A stretch of DNA of 64,000 bases from CAZGRP01 sp964527995 (GTDB lineage: Bacteria; Zhuqueibacterota; Zhuqueibacteria; Oceanimicrobiales; CAZGRP01): contig CAZGRP010000005.1 of assembly GCA_964527995.1 (NCBI GenBank), positions 1 to 64,000 of the forward strand, written 5' to 3'. Of the stretch, positions 9,629-20,000 are shown in pieces. The number at the start of each line of letters is the position of its first letter. The first letter of the stretch is position 1. Both the position numbers and the translations under genes were made by a program. Below the pieces are notes generated by a model, which made no database searches, was not told the origin of the DNA, and saw only the letters and a program-made list of their open reading frames with translations.

Positions 9629-12598
9629 CTACTTCAGCAGGAGCATCCGTCGCATGATCGGCGTTTTGCCGTCCACTGTGATGCGATAGAAGTACAGCCC
9701 CGATCCCAATGCCTGGCCATTGTTGTTTTTCGCGTTCCAGACCACCGAGTGTGCCCCCGCTGAGACATTATCGTCAAGGAGTGTCGCCACCTTCTTACCC
9801 AGGACGTCGTATACCTCCACCGTGACGTGGGCCGCCTTGGGAAGGCGGAAGCTGATGGTGGTCGACGGGTTGAACGGATTCGGGTAGTTGAAGTTGAAGA
9901 CAGGCTCCTTGCTGCTACTGGCGCCGTCAACAGATAGATCGTCTTGTCCCTGTCCAGCTGCCTTGTGGCTGCTGGTGATACCGACGCGCGAGGAAGTTCC
10001 ATCGGTGCTGGCGCAAGTCACGACGTTGGCGTTCGAGTCGTAGGTCCAACCATTCTTGCTGACGTTCGTGACACAGAATGTAAACGTAGCATCCCCAAAG
10101 CGCCAGTCTGAGAAGGCTGTGCCCCAGCCGTCGGAGTCGGTGGTGAATTGGTCTGTGTCGGTGGCGCCGCCGGACCATTCGCCCGTAACCGTGGCATCGG
10201 CGACGGGTGAGCCGTTGGCGTCCACGATCTGGACCCTCGCTTTACCACGCCGTAGGATTCTGAACTGTTCCTTGGTCACTTCCATGGCGTTGACGTGCAT
10301 CGTCTGCTGAGTCGGCGCCGTAACGGTGATGTAGTCCACCCTGGTCTTTGTGTCGGAGCCACAGGAGTTGGTGGCTGTCAGCTTCACCGTGTACGTCCCT
10401 GCCGCCGTATACTCGTGGCTCGGATTCTGCAGAGTGGAGGTGGTGCCGTCGCCAAAATCCCAGCTCCAACTCGTTGGGCTGTTGGTAGATTGGTCGGTGA
10501 AGTTGACGGTGAGGGGCGCGGTGCCCGAGGTGGGTGAGCCCGTGAAATCCGCCACAGGAGTGTCGCAAGTCGGCTCGGTTACTGTGATGTAGTCGACTTT
10601 CGTCTCGGTGCTCGACCCGCAGTCGTTCGTAGCTGTGAGAGATACCGTATAGGTGCCTGCAGAGGCGTACTCATGCGTTGGATTCTGCTGGGTCGAAGTG
10701 CTGCCGTCGCCGAAATCCCAGGACCAGGACGTCGGGTTGCCAGTCGACTCGTCCGTGAAGCTGACGGTAAGAGGCGCCGTGCCGGATGTCGGAGAGCCCG
10801 AGAATGCCGCCGTTGGTCCAGTTGAGACAGTGATGTAGTCGGTTTTCGTGTCGGTGTCGGATCCTCCTGGCCCCGTGACGGTTAAGGAAACCGTGTAGGT
10901 TCCGGCCGAAGTGTATTCATGAGTGGGATTCTGGGCACTGGAAGTGCTACCGTCTCCGAAATCCCACGACCAGGTATCGATGTCGCCTGTCGATTGGTCC
11001 GTGAAATTCACGCTGAGGGGAGCGCAGCCCGACGTTGGCGACGCGGTAAATGCTGCCGTCGGCGGCGGGGTGCCGGTGTTGACGGCGTTGAACGCATTGA
11101 CGCGGCCAGCGCCCAACTTGCCAATGTAGGCCGTATTGCAGCTCGAAGTGGTGATGTCGTCGGCCGTGTCAAACAGTCGCTGCTTGACCTGGCTGGCCGA
11201 CCAGGAGGGATTTTGTGACCAGATCAGAGCAGCAACGCTTAGGGCCATTGGGGATGCCATGGACGTGCCGCTGAGAGAAGCGATGACGTCTGAGTTCGGA
11301 TCATTGTGATCGTGGTAAGTACTCCAGATGTTATCTCCTGGGGCCGAGATGTCAACCCAGGTGCCGAAGTTCGAGAAACTTGCCTTGCAATCGTCGGCGT
11401 CTGTTGCAGCCACGTCGATAATATCACCGCGGCTGCTCATGTAGTCGGGATTATCTGCCCCGTCGTTTCCGGCGGCATGGAAAATCAGACCACCACTTGC
11501 GAGGAAGTAGTCGATGGCGTCGCCGAGACCTCCGGTGTTCGATGAGCCCCAACTGGCGTTTGCCAATCGGGCGCCATTGTCGGCGGCGTAACGGAAGGCC
11601 TGAGCTGCATAGTCCATCGATACGAGGCCAAGTTCAAAGATGAAGAACTTGGAGGACCAGCCGATGCGCAGGGGCATGATTCTGACGCCGTCGGCAGTCG
11701 TTTGCAGAGAGCCATTCCCCCAGCCGCCTGCCGTGGAGGCGACGGCGTAGCCGTTGTTATTGATTGCGCCAACGATGCCGGACACATGGGTTCCGTGCCC
11801 GTTGAAGTCGCGGGGATCGTTATCCGCATCACTGCAGTCTTCGCCGGGCCAGCAGCCGCTTTCACTCTGAACGAAATCCCAGCCGATCCAGTCGTCCACG
11901 AAGCCGTTGCCATCGTCGTCGACCCCATCGGTGCCGTTTTTCTCCGCCCAGTTGATCCACATGTTCCCTTGCGCGGCTCCGGGATTCGAAGATGAGGCGC
12001 CTGCACCGCCGAGGTCTTTGTGAAAATATCGAACCCCGGTGTCGAGGATCGCGACGATGATGTCGGGATTCCCAGTTTGGATGTCCCATGCCTCGGGCGC
12101 GTCGATGTCTGCGTCATTCGCCTGATTCAGATGCCACTGGTCGCCGAAGTTGGGGTCATTAGGGGTACCATAGACGGCGTGAATGCCGATCGGCTGAGCC
12201 TCGATGATCCCTGGAATCCTCTTGTAGGCTCTGACGGCGGCTTCGACGTCCACATCGCGGGCGAACTTGATTTTGTGCCATCCAGAAAGGTCGACGACAC
12301 GTCCGCGGTAGAATTTCTTCTTCGCTCCGGGAAACTGCTGGATGATCGAGAGAACGTCGTAGCGCTGCCCTAACTGATCAAGCTCAGGGATGCCAAGCCT
12401 GCCAACGCGAGCCGTTGCTCTGTTCATGCGCGACAGGATGGAATCATCGAACTTGACGACGATCTTCCGAGGAGCGTAGCCTACGAAACTACGCACGTTG
12501 GGTGGCCGCTGGACGCTAAGAACCTTCACGCTCTGGGCCAGAGTGATGGAAGTGAATGCAAACAGCAACAGTGCGGTAATCGCAACCGGTCGTTTCAT
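9629..12598 (-). CDS. Secreted subtilisin-like (S8) serine protease with three PKD domains and sorting domain
   Basis: 989 residues. Signal peptide at about 1-21 (ITALLLFAFTSITLAQ), then a propeptide-like region to about 150. The S8 catalytic domain (about 155-510) keeps all three catalytic residues: Asp186 in AILDTG, His268 in NGHGTHVSG and Ser446 in SGTSMASP. Three PKD domains follow (about 515-770), each with WSWDFGDG(S/T)(S/T), then an Ig-like domain (about 780-880) with paired cysteines, and a C-terminal type A sorting domain with NYPNPFNPST and a final MLLLK. It hydrolyses proteins outside the cell or on its surface; the substrate is unknown. The start has an AAAGGAGG site (12604-12611, minus strand) at good spacing. 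It is convergent to the giant repeat gene and divergent from the PKS-NRPS operon, with which it shares no obvious link. Confidence 0.95.
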   Translation of the reverse strand: MKRPVAITALLLFAFTSITLAQSVKVLSVQRPPNVRSFVGYAPRKIVVKFDDSILSRMNRATARVGRLGIPELDQLGQRYDVLSIIQQFPGAKKKFYRGRVVDLSGWHKIKFARDVDVEAAVRAYKRIPGIIEAQPIGIHAVYGTPNDPNFGDQWHLNQANDADIDAPEAWDIQTGNPDIIVAILDTGVRYFHKDLGGAGASSSNPGAAQGNMWINWAEKNGTDGVDDDGNGFVDDWIGWDFVQSESGCWPGEDCSDADNDPRDFNGHGTHVSGIVGAINNNGYAVASTAGGWGNGSLQTTADGVRIMPLRIGWSSKFFIFELGLVSMDYAAQAFRYAADNGARLANASWGSSNTGGLGDAIDYFLASGGLIFHAAGNDGADNPDYMSSRGDIIDVAATDADDCKASFSNFGTWVDISAPGDNIWSTYHDHNDPNSDVIASLSGTSMASPMALSVAALIWSQNPSWSASQVKQRLFDTADDITTSSCNTAYIGKLGAGRVNAFNAVNTGTPPPTAAFTASPTSGCAPLSVNFTDQSTGDIDTWSWDFGDGSTSSAQNPTHEYTSAGTYTVSLTVTGPGGSDTDTKTDYITVSTGPTAAFSGSPTSGTAPLTVSFTDESTGNPTSWSWDFGDGSTSTQQNPTHEYASAGTYTVSLTATNDCGSSTETKVDYITVTEPTCDTPVADFTGSPTSGTAPLTVNFTDQSTNSPTSWSWDFGDGTTSTLQNPSHEYTAAGTYTVKLTATNSCGSDTKTRVDYITVTAPTQQTMHVNAMEVTKEQFRILRRGKARVQIVDANGSPVADATVTGEWSGGATDTDQFTTDSDGWGTAFSDWRFGDATFTFCVTNVSKNGWTYDSNANVVTCASTDGTSSRVGITSSHKAAGQGQDDLSVDGASSSKEPVFNFNYPNPFNPSTTISFRLPKAAHVTVEVYDVLGKKVATLLDDNVSAGAHSVVWNAKNNNGQALGSGLYFYRITVDGKTPIMRRMLLLK

Positions 12599-13465
12599 GG
12601 CGGCCTCCTTTGCAAAGTCCCTCTGGGAGAGCTGATCAAGTTACGAAAGCCAACGGCCCGCCACTCGATCCCCTCCGATTTGTAGTGTCAGGTCTGCGAC
12701 TGTTGGCCCCGTTCTTAGAGACGCACCATCAAGGCCTCGGGGAAGGAACGGAGCACATCCGGACGGGTACAGCAAGGACCACGGTTACTGAAAGAATGCT
12801 GGATCGCTCATGAGGATTCTCCCAAGTTGTTGTCCGTCGCTGAATTCAGTTGATTGGCAAAAGGTGAGCAGATGATGTGCTTCGGTAAGCGACCCCAGGG
12901 GACCAGCGGTACGGGCGAGGGTGATAACACTTGCAGAAGGCGACATAGGTGGATTCCCCAGGTGTCTTGGCTGTCGCTCTAGAAACGACGAAGATGATCG
13001 CGGTTGAAAACCCGATCTGTAGATTGTCTCGGACCTACTCGGATGTTTTGGGATGACAGAAGAACGTTACCTCTCTGTCGAAGACACGTAAGTGCACGTT
13101 GGGCCTTGTGCGACAACTCTTCGAGGCAAAATGAAATCGAGTGGCCTATGACCCTCCTCCCGCCTGCCTAGCCCAGATTCTTGCGCTATATTAACCTTTT
13201 GCAGGTACTTTAGAAGGAGAGTTTTGAAAGCGAGGTGATGAAGCACCGTTCAGTTGTGAAAAGAGAGGGACTCTGAACGTATGGCCGACGACATCGCCTG
13301 CAATTTAATAAAGGATCGACAAAAAGCAAGCTTTTTTTTCTCGCACCCAATCAGTGTGCCTGCGCCGTCGACCAGCGCTCTGCTACCGGCCGGACCCGCG
13401 GCAGCAGAGCGGAAAAACCGCAGCTTGGCTTGTATCGGCAATTGCAATAACCCGTAAGAAACCAC

Positions 13466-13494
13466 TTGACAAGTCCACCTATCTGAGTTACATT
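13466..13494 (+). promoter_or_regulatory. Putative sigma70-type promoter of the PKS-NRPS operon
   Basis: TTGACA (13466-13471) matches the -35 consensus perfectly. A 17-base spacer leads to TACATT (13489-13494), which matches TATAAT at four of six positions. It points toward the operon and no terminator lies between it and 14078. Promoters in FCB bacteria can differ from this consensus, so this stays a prediction. Confidence 0.5.
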
Positions 13495-13500
13495 AATACC

Positions 13501-13519
13501 GCCTGCCAGGATGACAGGC
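13501..13519 (+). promoter_or_regulatory. Imperfect inverted repeat at the expected transcription start
   Basis: GCCTG at 13501-13505 and CAGGC at 13515-13519 form the arms of an imperfect 19-base palindrome starting 7 bases after the predicted -10 box. It could be an operator or the first hairpin of the leader. Only the position and symmetry support this. Confidence 0.25.
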
Positions 13520-14077
13520 TTCGAGGGTCTGTAATCTTGGGGAGGGTTTCGGGGGATGGCCGCGGAAGCCTGCTTAATCCTCAGTCTCTGACAGAACCTT
13601 TCGCGCGGGGCTTGACTCGTCCCCCGACTATCAAACACCTCCCTGATCCCCCCTTTTGCACAAGGACGTGCCTGTCGCAACGTCGTCGCGGTTATCCTTC
13701 TACTCAGTCATCTGCGAACAGCGAAGGACTCTATGTACTCTCGCTCCGGAGGGTCTATGCAGTTCCTTCCCGGGGGTTGCTGCATTCGCGCAGGAAGTCG
13801 TCTGTTCGAGAAAGCTCCTGACCCCGGCGGGATCCTGCTCCTGGCATCCATGTTGTGACGGGGTCTATCGCAACTGAGGCCGCTTCCTCGGGCTCGCGAA
13901 GGGTACTCTTTGGTGCGTCCTTTCTCTCTCCCCGCGTACCCGTGGCACGCGAGGGACGTTAGCCGCACGCTATCGGACTTCTCCCATTCGCACTAAGAGA
14001 CTAACAGGGGAGCCAGGACCTCCGCGGTTTCGGAGATAAGCAGGTCGCAATCCAGGGCGACAAATCGAGGGGACACC

Positions 14078-17000
14078 ATGGCATCACACACCACCGTAGG
14101 GCCGGACCTGAACATCGCACCTGCTACATTTGTCGAACTACTTCGTCAGAGAGCGCGCGTCCAACCCGATCGCGTCGCTTATACATTCCTGACAGACCGC
14201 AAGACCAAGCAAGAGCGCATCACCTACGCGGAGCTCGACCTCCGCGCGCGGGCGATCGCCGCCTACCTCCAGAACATCGGGGCTGTGGGCCAGCGCGCCC
14301 TGCTGCTCTACCCACCGGGCCTGGACTACATCGCCGGTTTCTTGGGCTGCCTCTATGCCGGGGTCGTGGCGGTCCCGGCCTATCCACCCAACCCGGCGCA
14401 ACTGAAACGTACTCTTCCCCGCCTCCAGGCTATTGTCCAAGACGCCCAGGCAACGGTCGCCCTCACGACCAAGCAGATCCTCTCAATGGTGAGCTTGTTG
14501 AAGGTGCAGGCCAAGGTCACAGATTCGTTTGACAAAGTAGCTCTCGTGCGTAAGGCTCTTGAGATCTTCAAGCCGGTCCGTGAACCTTCCTTGGATACCA
14601 AAGGCTTGAGCGCTTTGCACTGGCTGGCGACGGATACCCTCGAGCCCGGGCTGGAAGACGACTGGAAGGAACCAGACATACGGAGTGACACACTAGCCTT
14701 CCTGCAATATACGTCAGGGTCGACAGGATCGCCCAGGGGTGTCATGTTGAGCCACGCTCACCTGCTCTACAACTCCGCGCTCATTCGTACAGGCTTCGAG
14801 ATGACGCCGGATTGTGAGGGGGTCATCTGGTTGCCCATGTATCATGACATGGGATTGATCGGTGGCGTCCTTCAGCCTCTCTATGTCGGCTGTCACTGCA
14901 CGCTCATGTCTCCTCTGGCGTTTCTGCAGTGGCCGCTACGCTGGCTGACCGCCATCTCTGCGATCAAGGGCAAGCCTGTGGTGAGTGGCGGGCCGAATTT
15001 CGCCTACGATCTTTGCGTGAGAAAAACCACGCCGGAGCAGCGCGAGCGTCTGGATCTCAGCAACTGGAGCCTGGCGTTCAGCGGTGCGGAACCAGTCCGC
15101 CAAGACACGATGGACCGCTTTACTGAGGCTTTTGCACCCTGTGGATTCCGTAGAGAGGCTTTCTATCCATGCTACGGCCTTGCTGAGGCCACCCTGTTCG
15201 TCTCCGGCGGAAAGAAAAACGAGCCCCCGGTTGTCTGCCACATCAAGAAGCAGGATCTGCAAGAGAATCGCGTTGTAGATGCTTCTCCTGAGGGCGAGGA
15301 CGGAATTCAACTCGTCGGATGCGGCCGCGAACTCCTGGAGCAGAAGATTGTCATCGTTGATCCTGAGACCCACACTCGATGCCAACCGAATCAGGTGGGT
15401 GAGATTTGGGTGTCCAGCCCGAGTGTTGCCGAGGGATATTGGCGTCGCCCAGAAGAGACCGCCCAGACCTTTCGAGCCTACGTCGCCGACACCGGCGAGG
15501 GTCCTTTCCTGCGGACGGGTGATCTCGGGTTCATGCGCGATGGCGAGCTTTACATCACGGGTCGCTCCAAGGATCTGATCATCATTCGAGGCAGAAATCA
15601 TTATCCTCAAGATATCGAACGCACGGTGGAGACGAGCCATGAGCTGCTTCGTCCGGGTTGCGGCGCTGCCTTCTCGGTGGACCTGGATGGCGAAGAGCAA
15701 CTCGTCATCGTGCATGAGGTCCGGCGCACAAAAAAGGTCGACTTCGACAGGGTGATCGCCACGATCCGGCAGGCCGTCGCTGAAGTGCATGAGTTGCAGG
15801 TCCAGACTGTCGTTCTGATCAAGCCGCGCACCATCCCGAAGACCTCCAGCGGCAAGATCCAACGTTTTGCCTGCAGGAAGGCCTTCCTCGACGGCAAACT
15901 CGCCGTCGTGAAGGAGTGGAAATTCGCAGGCGGTAGACCGACGATAGAGGTCCAAACGTCTTCTATGCCATCTGAGACCGAGATGGAGGGAGCCGATCAC
16001 GGGCCGACGAGCGCCGGCGCCGCAGCCATCGAGGCGTGGCTCGTGAGTCGTCTTTCTGGCCTGCTCGGGCTCGATCCCGCTGAAATCGACATTCGGCAAC
16101 CGTTCGCCAGCTACGGACTCGATTCTGCGCAGTCGGTGAGTCTTGCCGGAGAACTGGAGACATGGCTCGGCCGCACTCTGCCGCCGACCCTCGTGTGGGA
16201 CTACCCAACGATCGAGGCCCTGGCACGTCATTTGGCCAGCGAAGCCGGAGAGACTGCGCCGGTCCGAAAGCCACAAAAGGAATCGCGGCCCGACGAGGCG
16301 GAGCCGATCGCCATTATTGGCATGGGGTGTCGATTCCCCGGGGCAGAAGACCTGCAAGCATTTTGGCGCCTACTGCGGAACGGTGGCAATTCGATTGTGG
16401 AGGTGCCGGCCGATCGCTGGGACGTCGATGAGTTCTATGATCCCACTCCGGGGAAGCCGGGCAAGATGGTCACCAGATGGGGGGGATTCCTGGAGCACGT
16501 AGATCGTTTCGACCCGCAGTTCTTCGGCATTTCTCCACGAGAGGCGTCACGAATCGACCCGCAACAGCGCTTGTTGATGGAGGTCGCCTGGGAAGCCCTG
16601 GAGGATGCCGGGCAGACGGCTGAAGGACTCTCCAGCAGCCTGACAGGTGTCTTCATTGGTATCAGCAGCAACGATTACGCAAGACTCCAGATCGGCGATT
16701 ACGAACACATCAACGCCTACTCGGGGACAGGAAATGCTCTGAGTATCGCGGCCAATCGGCTTTCCTACCTGCTGGACTTACGGGGTCCCAGCGTTGCCAT
16801 CGATTCGGCCTGCTCTTCCTCGCTGGTGGCCGTGCACTACGCCTGCCAGAGCCTGCGCGCCGGAGAATGCGATATGGCTATCGTGGGAGGCGTGAACCTG
16901 ATTCTGACGCCGGACGTCACCATCAATTTCTCCATTGCCGGTGTCATGTCGCCAGATGGCCAATGTAAGGCTTTCGATTCTCGCGCCAACGGCTACGTTC

Positions 17001-20000
17001 GCGGTGAGGGGGCCGGTGTCGTCGTGCTCAAGCCGCTGTCGAAGGCTGTCGCTGACGGCGATCCGATTTACGCAGTGATTCGCGGCAGTGCCGTCAACAG
17101 CGATGGCCGCAGCAACGGCCTGATGGCTCCGAATCGACAGGCTCAGGAAGCTGTTCTCAGGGAAGCCTATCGGGAAGCCGGAGTCGCGCCGGGTAAAGTC
17201 CAATATGTTGAGGCCCACGGTACCGGCACCAGCCTTGGCGATCCAATCGAGGTTCAGGCGCTCGGGGCCGTGCTCTCTGATGGCCGGCCGCAGGACCTGC
17301 GTTGTTCCCTCGGATCGGTGAAGACGAACATCGGCCACCTGGAGGCCGCAGCCGGTATTGCCGGACTGATCAAGACGGCACTGGCGATCAAGCATCGACA
17401 ACTGCCGCCGAGCCTTCACTTCGAAAAACCAAACCCGCTGATCCCTTTTGATGAGCTACCGCTGAACGTCCAGAAGTCGCTTGGGCCCTGGCCGGCGGAG
17501 GACAAGCCCCTCATCGCCGGCGTCACTGCCCTCGGTTTCGGAGGAACCAACTGCCACGTCGTTCTGGAAGAGCCGCCAGCTCAGCGCGAAGACACGGACC
17601 GAGATGCCGATACGGAGCGCAGTTTCCTGCTGCCACTCTCTGCTCACACATCCGACGCGTTGCACGATCTGGCCCGCTCCTATCATACTTTGTTTCAGCA
17701 GAACGGCTCCCTCCCTTCCCTTCGCGATATCTGTTATACCGCCAGTCTGCGCCGGACTCACCGGGATTATCGATTGGCTCTCACCGGCCACTCGCAGGCC
17801 GAATTCTGTGAGCTGCTGGACGCCTTCCTGCGCGGAGATCCGCGCCAGGGAGTCGTTGCGGGCCAAAGGCTCTCGGGAGGCCCACGAAAGGTCGTCTTCG
17901 TTTTTCCAGGGCAGGGGGCGCAGTGGTGGGGTATGGGGCATGAGCTGTTCCGAAGCGAACGAGTGTTCCGGGAGTCGATCGAGCAATGTGCCGATGTCCT
18001 GGGGCGGTACACCGACTGGTCGCTGGTGGATCGATTCACGACGGCGAAAGAGGATCCGCTCCTGAACCGGATCGATGTCATCCAGCCGACCCTCTTTGCT
18101 TTGCAGGTGGCCTTGGCAGCGCTGTGGCGCTCCTGGGGGATCGACCCGGATGCCGTCGTCGGTCACAGTATGGGAGAAGTAGCCGCCGCGCACGTGGCCG
18201 GTATTCTGAGCCTGGAAGACGCAGTGCGGGTGATTTTCCACCGCAGTCGTCTCCTCAGGACGGTGGCCGGGCGTGGAGCGATGGCCGCTGTAGAGCTTTC
18301 CCTCGAGGAGGCACGAGAAGCGCTCAATGGCTACGAAGACCGGCTCTCGGTGGCGGTGCATGCCGGCCCAAAGTCAACGGTTCTGTCGGGCGATCCCGAG
18401 GCGCTTCGGAAAGTGTTGCAAACTCTTGAGCGGCGCGACGTCTTCTGCCGGCTCCTGAAGGTGGATGTAGCCTCTCACAGTCCGCAGGTCGTGCCCCTGC
18501 AAAAGGAGCTGGTTGAGGTGCTACGAGACGTGCAGCCGTGCGCAGGCGACCTTCCTATCTTTTCGACGGTCACTGGGGAGATTGTGAACGGCGAGGAATT
18601 CGGCGCTGACTATTGGGGCCGCAACCTGCGCCAGCCCGTTCTGTTTTCGGCAGCGGTCTCCGAGGCGGTGCGGAGCGATCATCATTTCTTCCTGGAGTTG
18701 AACGCTCATCCCATCCTGTCGGGCGCCATCCGCGGTGTCCTCAGTGAACTTGGCGCTGAGGGGGTGTCCCTGCCATCTTTGCGACGGGAGGAAGAGGAGC
18801 GCGCGGTGATGCTTTCTTCTCTCGGCGCCTTATACGCAAACGGGTTCCACGTAGAGTGGGCTAGGCTCTACCCGGACGGCGGCCGCTGTGTGTCGCTGCC
18901 GACGATCCCCTGGCAGCGCGAGCGCTACTGGTTTGATTCCGACCGCGAAAAACAGGTCGCGTCTCGGCGACCCGCGAGTGCCGATGAGAGGCGCAACGGA
19001 GTACAGAAACACCCGCTGCTTGGACGACCGCAACGTTCGGCTCTTCTGCCGGGCAAGTACCTGTGGCAGAACCGGCTGGACCTCAAAGCCCTCCCCTACC
19101 TCGAACATCATCGGCTGCAGGACTCGATTGTTTTTCCCGCCACGGGCTACCTGGAGATGGCCCTGGCCGCCGCGTCCGAAGTTCTGAGTGAGTCAGCTAC
19201 GGTCCTTGAGGAGGTCTCTTTCCAGCGGGCGTTGTATCTGCTGTCCGAGCAGCCACACACGGTCCAAGTCGCGCTTTCACCCGTGGCGGGGGGTCGGGCC
19301 AGGTTCCAGGTGTTCAGTTTGGCTGAAGGGGAGGATCCGCAAAACGGAACTTGGGCACTGCACAGCAGCGGGACCATCTCCACGGACAATGGGAACGGGC
19401 TCATGGCCGATTCACGCGTCGGGTCTTCGCTCGACGCGATCCGGTCCCGGTGTACGCAAGAGGTCTCTGCAGCCCGCCACTATGAATTCTTGCGGCAGCT
19501 CGGTCTCAGCTATGGCCCGATGTTCCAGGGTGTGGTGGCACTGTGGACGGGAGACCAGGAGGCACTCGGCTATGTGCAGCTGCCGCAACCGATCGAGCCG
19601 GAAGCGGAACGATACAGGCTGCATCCAGCGCTTCTCGATGGCTGCCTGCAGGTCATCGCGGCCGCTGTTCCGGCGACCGGTGCCGCCGGGATGCATGATC
19701 CCTTCATGCCCGTGCATGTGAAGCGAGTACGCCTCCACCGGCGTCCGGGCTCAGCGCTGTGGAGTTATGTCAAGCTCAGAACGACAGAAGGGAAAGAGAG
19801 CAGCGATGGGCTCGAGGCCGATCTCTTCCTGTTCGATGACGAAGGGAACCTCACCGCTGAGTTGCAGGCAGTGCGGCTCCAGCGTCTGCCTCGAGACCGA
19901 GGAGAGGCGGTTCAAAATCTGCTCTATCGCGTTGAGTGGAGCCCGAGCCCGCTGGCGGAGGCCTCCGCGCAAGAGATCCGGGCAGCGGCGTCGGGCACAT

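Larger units (their letters stand above)
12599..14077. other. Long non-coding region between the protease and the PKS-NRPS operon
   Basis: About 1.5 kb without a supportable gene on either strand; the open frames present are short, lack domains and mostly lack ribosome-binding sites. It must contain the divergent promoters. One good plus-strand promoter is seen at 13466-13494, which would give a leader of about 570 bases before the ATG at 14078. I do not recognise a known riboswitch in the leader. GAGGGGA at about 14068 serves as the ribosome-binding site for 14078. Confidence 0.6.

Noticed and set aside
13238..13276. Tiny ORF (MKHRSVVKREGL) after a purine-rich stretch, as a possible leader peptide
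   Set aside because: Only 12 codons, upstream of the predicted promoter, with no run of regulatory codons or following attenuator hairpin.
13318..13340. AAAAAGCAAGCTTTTTTTT as a terminator
   Set aside because: The stem would be mostly A-T with a 2-base loop, so no stable hairpin forms.
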